A program made the translations under genes and the position numbers. Of a stretch of 64,000 nucleotides of DNA, positions 1 through 12,080 are shown piece after piece. Under the pieces are notes generated by a model. That model was not told where the DNA came from. It saw nothing but the letters and a program-made list of their open reading frames with translations, and searched no databases. Where the stretch lies: NCBI GenBank assembly GCA_019916065.1, contig CM034242.1, forward strand, positions 46,533,091 through 46,597,090. Direction: 5' to 3'. This DNA comes from Vitellaria paradoxa (lineage: Eukaryota; Streptophyta; Magnoliopsida; Ericales; Sapotaceae). Position 1 is the first letter of the stretch, and the number at the start of each line of letters is the position of its first letter.

Positions 1-2300
1 TGTTTTGTTTTACTTTTGCTACCTATGACTTTGAACTTACAACTTGGAATGAATGGAATTTCTGTTTTCTTGGAATTAGTGATGTCATTTGCATAAATTG
101 GATTGAGCTGAGTTGAAGTATGAAATTTTAAGAGTTGTTGTGGTTGCCATGTGTTTTTAAGTTGAAAAGTGTGTGAATGGATTTAGTTTAAGGATTGTTG
201 ATCTAACATTTGTCTTGAGGAATGAATTTATGAATGAATAATGTGTTTTATGGATTTCCAGATATAGTGGAGACTTAAAACCTGAAGTGAGATATTTGAG
301 CCTTAAACTTTGTTCATGAGAGACTTACATTTACTCTAAAGGCTTTCCAAAAGCTCAAGCTTTTTGCACTTCAAATTCCTTCAATAACTCCACTTATACT
401 ATTTTGCTTTGGGTGTTTGTGAAGTGATAGAAGAATGGAACTAGATTTCTGATTCTTAACTTTTATGGTTGGATGGAATGAAATCATAGAAGTGATATTA
501 GGCCATTTTTCTTAACATTTGAGCCTGGAATGCCTTTCTTTGATAAACATGACCATTGTAGCCAAGTTTGAGCCTTATTAGAGCATTCATACTTCTTCAT
601 TTTTACCACATAATTCCTTTAACCAAAATGAATGCTCTCTACCCTTCCCTATGTATTTTGGAATGCATTGAAAATAGAAATGAAGGTTAGTGGGCTGAAT
701 TGTGGGATTTGGAGGTGAGAAGAAGGAAAAATGTATGGAATGAGGAAAAAGAAAATGTTAAGGGAAATGGATGATAAAAAGAAAATCAAAAAGGGGGAAG
801 CTGTTTTAATTTTGAAATACATTCACTTGAGGTCATTTTCAAAAAAAAAAAAAAAAAAAAATAAAAAAAAATGAATTGTAGAAGGGTGGAAGAAAGTTTA
901 TTTCAGTGTTCCAAATCAGTTTTTGAATTCCTTATCCTTTCCTTCTATTACCTTATTAAACCTCATGGCCCCATTACAACCCATTGCAAGTCCTAATTGA
1001 TCTTTGGAAGAATTTTCATTCAATTGTGAAATTTAGGAATTAGGGAATCATGGTGAAAATTCTGAAATTACTTTGCTACATCATTCCTTCATGGAGTTAT
1101 GCCAAGTCCAATTCTTTCTTGAATACATCGTTTTTGACTTGTTGATGCCACCTTCTAGAATTTGATGAACATTTACTCTTAATAAGGGGCATCTTGAGTG
1201 AAACCTTGTGTGCTCTATTTTCTTTGGAGTGAATTCCAAGGTGAGATTTGAAGTCAAAACTTGGGAATGAAATGGAATGCAAAGTTCAGAATTAAATGAA
1301 ATTCTAAAGATATATGTTAAGTTGATAGAGCTAAAAGCTGCTATTCATTCACATTCATTTCACACATTTGGCAAGTTTCACATCTCTTATAAAATTTTAA
1401 ATTTTAAACTTTACTTATGAAAGTTTTTGCTTATGGTTTTGACTAATTTCATATGAATAGCTGAAATGTCATTCAAATTGAAATGGAATTAATGCTTTTG
1501 GATTTCTCTCCTATTTCTTCTATTAGAAGCATTACTAGGGACTAGTAATGTTGTAGTTGGGGGGTGTGTGATTGGACATCAATTGTTACATATTTATATA
1601 TTCAAATTACACTTGCACACATCATAAAAAGATATAAAATCTATGTTTTGTGCAGATTCCATCTCCATATCTCCAAAGTGAAATATGTGTTGATTTCAAT
1701 CACAAAAACAAGAAATTAGGCTACATTGAGGATGTTGAGAAGGAAGCATGCTGCACAACACATCAAAGGATTGAAGCTATTTCAGAAGAGGAAGAAAATT
1801 CAGTTGAAATCAATGCAAAGAGATCAGAATCACTATTCTGGAAATTTCTGCAGCAGAGGATCATATTCGAATATGGTTTTACTGTATTCGAATATAAGCT
1901 TCTTCACAGCAACGAATTCCATGTGACCCCAACTTCTCCATGTGATGTAACCTGCAATCCAGGGAGGGCAAATTAGTAAAAAAAAAAATATAGGAGAAAG
2001 AAGGAGCCATCATGAGGACTACATTCGGTTAGAGGAGAGAGAAGGAAGAGTGGAGTGGAGAGAGACACACACGTAGAAATACAGTATATTCGGAGGGAGA
2101 GAAATGGAGTTTGGGGAGAGAGGTTTTTTGAGAGAAATTTTATTGAGAGTTCATAGTTTTACATTTTAATTTCAATTTGGCATTGGAGTTTTTGAGATTT
2201 ACATTTTGAATTCATTTCAATTTCTGTAATTGGATTTTCAGTTCTGAATCCATTAAACCTTCATTTTCAGATTGTAATGTCTTCAATTCAGATTTCCATT
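1..2300. other. AT-rich non-coding flank
   Basis: I find no gene I can support in this stretch. It is AT-rich, with many short direct motifs, a pure A run at about 841-871, and a purine-rich GAGAGA stretch around 2020-2140. The longest open frame (1650-1976, plus strand) shows no recognisable domain. Two TATTCGAATA palindromes lie close together near 1863-1896. It contains no telomere repeat and no LINE sequence, so it is the unique or different-repeat side of the array. Confidence 0.6.
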
Positions 2301-3060
2301 TCTGTTTTTCTTCTTTTTAATATGCTCGGCTAAGTCTTCTTGGGCCAAGGCAAGGGTAATGCCCTTCCAATGAATCTCAAGTGGCCGAACTTCATGGATT
2401 TACTTTGAGTTCTTATGATTATCAAGTTAATTTGCTGCTGGGTGTTTTAGAACTCATTGATTCAAGACCCGATTAATCCAAATTTGTATATCCTATTGAT
2501 GAGTTCATAGGTGTTGCTTAACTTAGAATTCTCATGACATTGTTGTATGTGGGTTGCTAGAATTAGAACTCCTATTGTCCTTAAAATAGGTTATGCACAT
2601 TGAGTGTTTAATCCATGGTTTGTTTCAATTGAAATTAATTTTCTCAAAAATCAGTACAAATTGACTTGGTAATCTATACACTCTTGGCACTTGAAATTCA
2701 TTCGGATTGGTATTAAACTTGTCTTGCTCAATTTTTTTTATCACTTAATCATTTAGTTTAAATTTACTTTGCTTTTGGAAAACTAGTTCAAAACCATCAA
2801 CCAACCAAATCAGATTTTAATTTTCTGTTTCACATTTTTTGTGAGTTGTGTTTTGCCAAATTAATCTCCATTAGAGTCATTCACTTCATTACTCCCTAGA
2901 TCCCTGTGGAAATGACCTGGGACTTACCAGTTATTTTGTGCTTCAACCACACCTTGCACTTGGGGGAGAACTTGTCTTGATTTACCTCACTTAACATTTT
3001 TTTAAAATTTGAATTGATAATCTGAATTTTCATCTGAGCTTTTATTTTGGAGTGAGGTAA
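2300..3060 (+). mobile_element. Possible LTR or leader remnant of a Ty3/gypsy element
   Basis: Two stretches resemble text that I associate with LTR and leader regions of plant Athila/Tat gypsy elements: one around 2325-2390 (GGCTAAGTC followed by a GCAAGG-rich stretch) and one around 2890-2970 (TCCCTGTGGAAATGACC, then GACTTACC and GCACTTGGGGG). No LTR ends, target duplication, primer binding site or coding domain could be fixed. The call rests on memory of family style, not on an alignment. Confidence 0.25.
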
Positions 3061-3074
3061 TTAAGTAAGAACAA

Positions 3075-3305
3075 GCACCTTTGTACGCCGAAAAAACGAA
3101 GAAGAACATGTTGACGAGGTCACGTGGCCGCTAGATGGTGCCATGGCTGAGGCTTAGGCCATCAAAATGGCTAATTAGAGATAAAGAAAATCAAAATCGC
3201 CAGAAAAATTGGTGGTTGGATGAAAAATAGTTGAAAAATTTATCAAAAGATTGGAAAACAATGTAAACAAGAGAGAGAATTTTGCTAGAGAGAGAGTTGA
3301 GAGAG
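3075..3305 (-). mobile_element. 5'-end fragment of a telomere-associated LINE
   Basis: The sequence next to the first telomere block (about 3265-3305) has the same layout as the 5' ends of units B, C and E: GAGAGA, a short T-rich piece, another GAGAGAGAG, then telomere repeats. The part before it contains CGCCAGAAAAA and GGTGGTTGG motifs like the CCGG-rich leader of the other units, but diverged. The body expected to the left is missing and is replaced by the LTR-like flank. It may therefore be the distal end of an eleventh unit interrupted by another insertion. The resemblance is short, so this is tentative. Confidence 0.35.
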
Positions 3306-3916
3306 GGGTTTAGAATTTAGTGTTTAGGGTTCAGGGGTTAGGGTTGAGGGTTCATGACTCTGGGTTCAGGGTTTAGGGTCTGGGGTTGAGGGTTCAACAT
3401 CTAGGTTCAGAGTTCAGGGTTCAGGGTTTAGGTTTAGGGTTCAGGGTTCAGGTTTCAGGGTTTAGGGTTCAGGGTTTAGGGTTTAGGATTTAGGGTTTAC
3501 GGTTTAGGGTTTTTATTTATTTATTTATTTTTTTTTGGTTTACGGTTTAGGGTTCAGGGTATAGGGTTTAGGGTTCAGGGTTCTGGGTTTAGGGTTTAGG
3601 GTTTAGGGTTCAGGGTTCAGGGTTCAGGGTTTAGGGTTCAGGGTTCAGGGTTCGGGGTTCAGGGTTCGGGGTTTAGGGTTCAGGGTTCAGGGTTTAGGGC
3701 TCAGGGTTCAGGGTTTAGGGTTCAGGGTTCAGGATTCAGTGTTTAGGGTTTAGGGTTCAGGGTTTTGGGTTTAAGGTTTAGGGTTCAGGGTTTAGGGTTA
3801 GGGTTTAGGGTTCAGGGTTTTTTTTTAAAGGGTTCAGGGTTTAGGGTTTAGGGTTCAGGGTTTAGGGTTCAGGGTTTTGGATTTAGGGTTTAGGGTTTAG
3901 GATTCAGGGTTCAGTG
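3306..3916 (+). repeat. Degenerate telomere repeat block T0
   Basis: About 0.6 kb of TTTAGGG and TTCAGGG units with point changes (CTGGG, CGGGG, ATTTAGGG). It is the most proximal and most degenerate of the blocks. Two non-telomeric interruptions occur: a T/A-rich patch at about 3510-3538 (TTTATTTATTT) and a T run followed by AAAG at about 3818-3830, which looks like a bare LINE tail. The G-rich strand is the plus strand. Confidence 0.9.
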
Positions 3917-4209
3917 TTTTTTTTTTTAATAAAGCCTCCTTAGCGGGAGGGGGGTTTGGCAGGGACCCCTACTAGTTTATTAATAATTGAAAAAAGAAGT
4001 ACATGATGGAGGGGGACCTAAACCTTACCTCTAAGAGAAGTAATGGAAAACAATAAAGAAATAAAATAATAGAGCGGTGACTCACCGTATTACAAAGGTA
4101 ATGAAAATAGCTAAGAAAAATAAGAGATAGAATGTGGTGACTCACCACAGAACAAAAATAAGGAGGGGGACATAAACCTGACCTCCAAAGTAAAAGATAA
4201 ATGAAAAAA

Positions 4210-7200
4210 CTAAAGCCTAATATGAGGAATCTCATCCGCATCAAGAGAAAGGATGCCATGAATGTCTCTGGGGAGATCCCGCTGTGTGGAAAAACTCTAG
4301 TCTTGCTGAAGAGAACAAGCCCAATTAGCCATGAAATCCGCTGCCTGGTTGGCTTCCCTGTAGACATGATGAAGCTGAATCGGGGCAGAACAGTAAAGCT
4401 GCCGAATTCGAGCAATAAGATAAGCGTACTCCCAACAACCTGAACTAGACGAGGTGACCCAGGAAATAGCAGTAGTAGAATCAGACTCTACAATCAGAGA
4501 AGAGAAACCACAAGAAATGGCCAGCTCTAACCCAGTCAGAATAGCGACTAACTCAGCATAGATGATGGGTTTGTGATCAAGAAAACGCCCAAATGCACCC
4601 ACAAACTTGCCCAAGTGATCTCTAAGAATACCTCCAGTAGCTGAAGGACCAGGATTACCGCGAGAGCACCCATCAACATTAAGTTTCAAGGAGCCCGCAG
4701 GGGGTCTAAGCCATGATATCAGTCTTACTATCCTGGGTCTGCAAGGCAAACATCTCAAGGCCCTCACTAACCTCACAGATAAATCTCCACGAAGCTGTGA
4801 TGCTTTGAAGCCGACTGCCAAGCCAATAAGGTGCAAGTCTACTGTGATGTTATGAATAACCCGCAATACATGGAAGGGGGTGCCATCAAATCTACAAGCA
4901 TTACGAGCCTTCCATATGTGCCAAAGTACATAGCAGACAACCATAATCCTGATATGGAATGCTGAAAGGGAGCAATGGTGCCAATGAAGGAGCAGAGAAG
5001 AGATAGAAGAGAACTCATAAAAGTGAAGCCCAAACATCCCAAAAAAATGAAGTCAAACCTGTCGAATCAGAGGACAATGCAGAAAAAGGTGGCACTGGGT
5101 CTCACTGGCACAGCCACAAATACAGTGAGAAACCATCTGAAAACCTTTGCTTGCCAATGAATCATCCAAGGCAACAAAACCATGTAAGAGCTGCCAAATA
5201 AAAAATGAAACCTGAAGAGGGATGTGCCTCTGCCAAATAAATGAAAAGACAGGCCTAATAGGCATAGACGCCCTGATGTGGTCCCAAGCAGAGCGAAGAG
5301 AAAAGCCACCATCTAAAGATAAACTTCATCTGATCTGATCAGGGCCTTGCTGCCAGGTAGGAATCAGAAAAATTTGCTCAGCGACAGAGGTGGGTAAAAC
5401 AGCCAATATCCTCTCCCTATCCCACCCTGTATCCGTCCAGTACGAAGAGATAGAAGCTGATGAAGCTGCCAGAGGATTAATAGAAATCAAAGGGTTAGAG
5501 CCTACCCAACAATCATACCAGAAGCTAGAGTTCCCTGAACACACAAACCATCTAATAAGGGGCTCAGTAGTCGCCCTAATAATGCAAAGGCGCCTCCATA
5601 AAGGCGAGGCAGGGTACGCAAAAGGAACCATGTAAGGATGAGAAGCATGGAAATATTTGGCCTTCATAAAGGAGGCCCATAATGATTGTTGGGCTCTAAA
5701 GTGCCACCAGAGTTTGATCTCACAAGCCGTGACCACATCAACAAATGAACGAACCCCAATTCCCCCTTCTTCCACGGGAAAGCATACAGAAGCCCATTTA
5801 CACGTATGAATTTTCCTTGAGGTATCCGTGTCACTCCAAAGGAATTTGGTAAATAGACGCTCCAGCTGGTGAAAGACATCAGATGGAGGCCTCAACACAT
5901 GGAATAAATAAATGGGCATAGAAGATAACACATGCCTAATCAGAATAATTTTACCCCCAAATGAAAGAAGTCGGTTGGCCCAGCCAGAAATTTTATCTCG
6001 AACCTTCCGCACTAGATCTTCAAAGAAAGCAATCTTAAGATTACCTAAGTAAATTGGGCATCCCAGATAAGTGAAAGGAAGGTCACCCATCTGAAAACCT
6101 GTCACATTATGAATAATGTCCCTTCTTGAACCAGTAGACACTCTGCCTGTATAATATCTGCTCTTAGCCTGACTTACAAACTGGCCAGAGATGTTCTCAT
6201 ATCTGTGAAGGACATCCATGATGTGACGAAGACTATCTCGGCTCCCATTAGCAAAAATGATGATGTCATCAGCAAAACTCAAATGGGAGATAGTGATGGG
6301 AACTCCTGTAGCGTAAGCAACAGATGGATACCTAGCTACCAGATAATCCAAACTCCTGGATAAATATTCAGCTGCAATAATAAACAGGATGGGAAAAATA
6401 GGATTACCTTGGCGTAAACCCCTTTGTGACTGGAAGAATCCCGAAGCAACTCCATTAATCATCACAGAAAACCAAGGAGAAGTAATGGCTCTATGCATCA
6501 ATGAGATCCATTGCTCAGAAAAACCAAAGGCCCGAAGCATCTGAAAAATAAAAGACCATGACATGCGATCATATGCTTTAGCCATGTCCAGCTTAAGTAC
6601 CACATTATCCCCACGAGTCCTTCTATTCAAATCATGCACTAACTCCTGGGCAAGTAAAATGTTATCATGAATCAATTTGCCTGGAACAAAACCACTTTGG
6701 GCAGGAGAGATAAGCTGAGGTAAGAGGCGAGAAAGCCTGGAAACCAGAATTTTGGTGATGACTTTATTACTCACATTACATAGACTGATTGGCCTAAAGT
6801 CAGCCCAAGTAGCAGAAGAAGATTTTTTAGGTAGCAAAACAAGAAGAGTGCTGGAAAAACCCCTAGGCAAAGGTGATCCACCAAAATAATCCAGAACAGC
6901 GGCATGAAGATCCTTGCCAATAACCTCCTAACAGGCCTGGTAAAATCTACTACAAAAGCCATCAGGACTAGGAGAGCTATCTGAATCAATAGAAAATACT
7001 GCCGCACGAACTTCCTCAATAGTCGGAAGACCACAAAGAGCAATATTATCGTCCTCAGTCACCAAAGAGGGGATAAAGTCAAAGTCCCTCGCAGAGAAAG
7101 TAGAGTCATCACCAGTAAGAAGAGTCTGAAAATAAGATACCGCTAAGTCCCTAATAGCATCAGTATTAGAAATCCACATGCCATCATCCCCCTGAATACG

Positions 7201-8310
7201 ATGAATTCCAAGGATATGGTGTTTCTTCCAAGTCATAGCATGGAAAAATTTGGAATTAGCATCCCCCTAATTCAACCATCTGACACGGGATTGCTGTCTC
7301 AAAAAGGATTCCTCTCTGGATAAGGCCTGGAGTAACTGGGCTTTAGCTAGCTGTAAGGCAGAACGATCCATATCAGATCCTGAAGCATCAAATAACCTCT
7401 CCCTAAAGAACACCTCTTGTTTAGCCTCTTTCACTTTGTCAAAAACATTTTCAAACACCTCTTTATTCCATTGCTTGAGTCGGTGTTTGAGCCTAATCAG
7501 CTTCTGCTGGAAAGCAGTCATACCGTAAGAGTTTACAGGCAAAGACCATTTCTGTCTGATGATATCCAACAAGTCAGGATGCTTCAACCATGCATGTAAA
7601 AATTTGAATCTGCTTGGGCCCCGAGTCTGTCCAGACTCACATGATAAGAGAAGAGGAAAGTGATCAGAGCCAGTACGGTTAAGATGTGAAACTTTGAATA
7701 CCAAAAAGCGGCGCGCCCACTGATTATTAACCACAACCCGGTCTAATCTACGCCTGGTAAAACCATTAACCCAAGTATAAGGAGTTCCTTCAAACCCAGC
7801 ATCTTCCAGACCACAATCCATAAGAGCCACATTAAAATCATCAATGGTTGATTGAAGTTGGGGATGACCCCCAACCACTTCAGAGTGCTGCTGAACAACA
7901 TTAAAATCCCCACCAACCATCCAAGGACCATCAATTTCCCCAGAAAAAGAAATCAAGGCATCCCAGAGCTCTACACGCAGTGATGCTGAACACTTAGCAT
8001 AAACATAAGAAATATAAACCGGCTCAGAACTAGAACAATGGCTAACCTTGCAATGAATCACCTGGCCCATGTCATGTAAAATCTGAACACTGTATGGCTG
8101 AGACCAAAAAATTCATATTTTACCAGAAGCAGAGGCAAAAGCAGAGTCTATACCCAATCTAACTCTGGAGGAAGCAATCTTGTCAGACGTAAGGAAAGGC
8201 TCCAGAATACAAAGCAGCTGAAGGTGATGAAGCTTAATAAGCTTTTTAAGTCTCCAAATAGAAGGATTCTGACCAATCCCCCTAATATTCCAAATGAGAG
8301 ACTTAATCAT
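4210..8310 (-). pseudogene. ORF2 of unit A (endonuclease-RT-RNase H), six nonsense codons
   Basis: ORF2 would nick the target, reverse transcribe the element RNA and remove RNA from the hybrid. The frame spans 4101 nt, exactly as in unit B, so there is no net frameshift. It is interrupted at codons 66, 348, 461, 995, 1086 and 1338. Comparison with B shows four of these at Trp codons, one at Glu and one at Gln. Visible parts are WNIRG at the endonuclease start, SDH at its end, KLDMAKAYDRM and FADD in the RT, a zf-RVT Cys/His cluster, and an RNase H with NVDGCSRGNPG, AELVA, VESDS and HVYREANQAAD. The start overlaps the ORF1 stop as ATGA. It is dead as written, but its length and motifs are well kept. 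Confidence 0.93.
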
Positions 8311-11173
8311 TTTGATTTGCTCCTACCCTTGCGGGCAATAGTTTGAGGGGGTTTACTAGCAGCAGTATTTGTAGAAACATTATCTTTCTTTTTACCACGA
8401 TGACTTCTAAGGACCCGTTGGAAACCATCAGCATCGATGGAGCCAGTGTTAGAAGAAGAAGAGATAGTATTAGTTTTGGAGGCAGTATCTTCACTTTGGG
8501 GAACAACATCAGGGGCCCCAGGATCAGAAGCATATCTATCATCAGTCCCACCTCCCAGGTCATCATCAGATGAAGCATCATCAGCAGAGTGAGATGAACC
8601 AACACGGCCAGAAGGAATAGTCTGATTACTCGGGATATCCTCTGAATGAAAATTAATAGTAACACTAGGAGCTCGTCCAGGAGATAAAGATACATTATAA
8701 GAAGCGGTACCAGAGTAAGAACCTGGAGCTGTAGTGACAACAGTGCTATCCAATCCCGAATGGGGAACAATAATAGGAGCAATAACTGAAGTTGGAACAA
8801 TAGCTGGAGAAGAATTGACATGATCCTGCAGTGAAGTAGTAATAATAGGAGCATCTGGAGAAGAGCTTACCTTATCAGGAGTCAGCATAATAATAAGAGG
8901 AGATGTAGTAGCAAAATCCTAAGGCAAGGCTGACGGTCCATCATTAACTGGAACTGAACTGGAAGAAGGGACCTCAGGAATTGAAAGAGAAATAGAGGCA
9001 GAGGTCACAGGAGATAAAGTAGGCCCCTTTAGGGACTTTGCCACATAAACAAACCTTCCCTGTGCAGCAGACACCTCATCTGGAGAAGCTTTCTCTTTTC
9101 TCTTTTCATTCCCAACCCTAGTAGGAGGTCGAAGTGTAGGGTTTGCAATAAAACATTTCTCTTGCTTGTGGCCCAAGTGCTTACAAGACATGCAATAATC
9201 AGGGAGTTTCTCAATAATAATGTCTTGAACGAAACCCGACTCCTCATCACCAACCCAAACTTTTTTAGCAAAAGAAGGTTGGAAAACATCACATTCAACC
9301 AACACCCGAGCAACAGTTGGTCTATTAAGAGTGGCAGTGGCATGATCAACTCTCAGTGGCTTACCAACAACAGAGGCAATATAAAATAAAGCAGACTTAC
9401 AATGGACTAAGTGTATGGGAAGATAAGGCCGAGTGATCCAGACAGGGACAACTGGTGACTCTTCATTGCATTTGAACTGAGGGCTCCACTTGAAAACACG
9501 CATAGTGTGTCCCTGAACAAACCAAGACTGTCTAGTCCATAGCCTGGTGTAATCCTCTTCAAGTCTCAACTTAATCAAAATATGCCGCTTGTCAAGCAGA
9601 GAAATTTGCCAATCACCTTTCAATCCCAAAGAGAAAAAGAATTTTCTGATAAGCTCCATTGTTGGCCTCCCAAAGGAAAACTTTCCAACTAAGGAGAGCT
9701 TAAAAGGTTCAGCCATGATAGCAATCTCCTCCTTAGAAAATAGAACAGCAGGCATTCCATGATAATTAGCAAGGGGTTTAATGGGAATTTCAGGGGAATG
9801 ATTTTTCCCAATTCCAAGGGTATCAATAAAAGATTTCTCTGGCCTAGGGATTTTCTTTTCAATAGGAGGTGATGGAGAGGCTTGGTTCAGGGGTAAATTG
9901 GGGTTTTTGGCAAAGATTTCATTTTTTGGAGGAATGGTTAAGTTATGGGAAAAATTACCATTTTGGGGGAGGGAAGTGTAATTTTTGGTTTTGGGAGGGT
10001 TTTTTGAAAGGGCGGGGAATTGGGAAGAGTTGGGGTTTTCAAGGTCGAAGTTGAAATTTTTAATTTTGGAGTTAGGGTTTGCAATTTGGGAATTAGGGTT
10101 TTCAATTTGGGAATTTTCGACATTAGGGTTTTCAATTTGAGGATTTGGATGATTAGGGTTCACATGGAGTGGGGGATTTGTTAAATTAGGGTTAGGGATT
10201 GGGATTGAGGGTTCAATTTGGGGGAATTGGGTAATTGGGGAAATTAGGGTTTTAGATTGGGAAAATTGGCCAATTTGGGGAATTAGGGTTTGCAATTGGG
10301 AATTCATGGGAATAGAGATTTGGGAATTATGTGAATTGGGAATTTGGGAGTTAGGGTTTGAAATTGATAAGAATTAGGAATTGGCAAATTAAGGGTAGTT
10401 TGGGCATTGGACATATAAAATGTACCTAGGTTAGAATTAGGGTTATGGAGAAAGGAGGTGGCGGCTAGGGTTTGAGAGGGGCTGGCTGGCAAGGTGGCGG
10501 CGCCGGTGGGGAGGGTCGCCAAATTGTCGGAGATGGCCGGAATCTGGTCGCCGGTGGCCGGCGGTATGAAATGGCCGGCGGTAGAGTGAAAAATTGGGTT
10601 TTTTGAGGTTTTTTGAGATGGGATGGAATAAGGCTCGGCCAAGGCAGCCATGGATGATGAAAGAAGACCAATTTGAACCTACTGGACCTTCTGTAAATCA
10701 CCGAAAAAGTCAATCCCGGCAGCACCATGATTCACGGGAATAGGAGGGATTTCCAAATGATTTGGCCGGTGGCTTTGAGCGCTATGAACGGCTGCTGTAA
10801 GAGCTTCAAGTTGGGCATGGAAACCACCAATAATACTTGTAATTTGGTCCAGATTCAATGGGGGAAAAGGGACTTGACAGCCGGCCAAAGGAGAGGAGTT
10901 TTTGGCCGGATTCTCATCGGAAAAGTCACCACAATCATGAGGCACGGCTGGGGTTTTTTCCAGCACCATTGGAGGCTTGATTAGCAGTCCCTTGGACATG
11001 TAAATTTGCTGGTTATGGTCAGGAAACATGGCTGGTCGCAGATCGGTGCCGGAAGAGGGAAGATTCACACCGAAAACTTCAATATCGACCCTTGGGGATA
11101 AAGGGGGCAGCGGCGGTTCATCTTGTTCTTGTTCAGCAGCCATTAGGGGCTGCTCGAAATGGTAAAATGCCAA
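8307..11173 (-). pseudogene. ORF1 of unit A (DUF4283/CCHC RNA-binding protein)
   Basis: ORF1 is the chaperone-like RNA-binding protein of plant L1 elements. The start may be at 11173 or at the conserved Met of MAAEQ at 11143; related starts (MAAE, MADLE, MDESE) occur in the other units, so 11143 is favoured. In order it holds an acidic N-terminus, a Pro/Ala-rich part, a long Asn/Pro/Gln/Ile low-complexity stretch (about 10020-10430), DUF4283 (about 9270-9720), the CX2CX4HX4C knuckle CMSCKHLGHKQEKC near 9155-9200, and a Ser-rich tail ending in a basic segment. There is a stop at about 10676 (CAG to TAG), a frameshift near 10305, and a stop near 8916. Confidence 0.9.
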
Positions 11174-11244
11174 GAGTTCACCGAAAAAAGGTTCAACAGA
11201 GAAAGGGAAGAAGGTTGGCCGGCGGGTTCGCCGAAAAATCGGCT

Positions 11245-11259
11245 GGACGGCGCCGGAAA
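11245..11259 (-). promoter_or_regulatory. Conserved 5' UTR core, unit A
   Basis: GGACGGCGCCGGAAA on the plus strand, about 45 bases inside the 5' end. The same 15-mer recurs in the leaders of units B, C, D and E, although the surrounding leader differs between families. It includes the 8-base palindrome CGGCGCCG. It may be an internal promoter or RNA element; the function is inferred only from conservation. Confidence 0.5.
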
Positions 11260-11302
11260 GTGGACTGCCGAAAGTGGGAAAGAAGAGAGAATTTTTGTGA
11301 GT

Positions 11303-12058
11303 TTAGGGCTCAGGATTTAGGGTTCAGGGTTCAGGGTTCAGGATTCAGGGTTCAGGGTTCAGGGTTCAGGGTCTAGGGTTCAGAGTCTAAGGTTTAGGGT
11401 TTAGGGTTTAGGGTCACAGAGCGGTTTAGGGTTTAGGGTTCAGGGTTCAGGGTTTAGGGTTAGGGTTTAGGGTTCAGGGTTTAGGGTTCTTTAGGTTTTA
11501 GGGTTCTTTAGGGTTAGGGTTCAGGGTTTAGGGTTCAGGGTTTAGGGTTTAGGGTTCAGGGTTTAGAGTTTAGGGTTCAGGGTTTAGGGTTTAGGGTTCA
11601 GGGTTCAGGGTTTAGAGTTTAGGGTTCAGGGTTTAGGGTTCAGGGTTTTAGGGTTTAAGGTTTAGGGTTTAGGACTTAGGTTTATGGTTTAGGGTTCAGG
11701 GTTCAGGGTTTAGGGTTTAGGGTTCAGGGTTTAGGGTTCAGGGTTCAGGGTTTAGGGTTCAGGGTTCAGGATTCTGGGTTCAGGGTTTAGGGTTTAGGGT
11801 TGAGGGTTCAGGGTTCAGGGTTCAGGGTTCAAGGTTCAGGGTTCAGGGTTCAGGGTTTAGGGTTTACGGTTTAGGGTTTAGGGTTTAGGGTTTTTTTTAG
11901 GGTTTAGGGTTTTAGGGTTCAGGGTTCAGGGTTCAGGGTTCAGGGTTCATGGTTCAGGGTTTAGGGTTTCGGGTTTTCGGGTTTAGGGTTTAGGGTTTAG
12001 GGTTTAGGGTTTAGGGTTCAGGGTTCAGGGTTCAGGGTTCAGGGTTTAGGGTTTAGGG
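11303..12058 (+). repeat. Telomere repeat block T1
   Basis: About 0.75 kb of mixed TTTAGGG and TTCAGGG. It contains a non-repeat insertion CACAGAGCGG at about 11415-11424, an 8-base T run at 11891-11898, and variant units such as TTTCGGG. The last units before unit B's T run are canonical TTTAGGG. The G-rich strand is the plus strand. Confidence 0.95.
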
Positions 12059-12080
12059 TTTTTTTTTTTTTTTTAAAAAA

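Larger units (their letters stand above)
3917..11302 (-). mobile_element. LINE unit A, full length, oldest copy
   Basis: A 7.4-kb non-LTR retrotransposon with, in sense order, a CCGG-rich 5' UTR, ORF1, overlapping ORF2, a structured 3' UTR, a terminal hairpin (3935-3950) and a poly(A) tail seen as a T run at 3917-3927. Telomere repeats abut both ends. It differs visibly from units B-J throughout, both in coding sequence and in the 3' UTR, while B-J are close to one another, so it is probably the oldest insertion. That fits its proximal position. Both ORFs are interrupted. Confidence 0.93.

Noticed and set aside
1097..1282. A 61-codon minus-strand frame in the flank
   Set aside because: Short, with no known motif and no context; it fits chance.
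1650..1976. A 108-codon open frame on the plus strand in the flank
   Set aside because: No recognisable domain, low-complexity surroundings, and no sign of splice sites or a promoter that I could support; length alone is not enough in AT-rich plant DNA.
11092..11376. Plus-strand frame with a Gly-Phe-Arg-Val-Gln-Gly repeat (also at 23224-23481)
   Set aside because: This is simply translated telomere repeat (TTCAGGG read in frames), not a protein gene.
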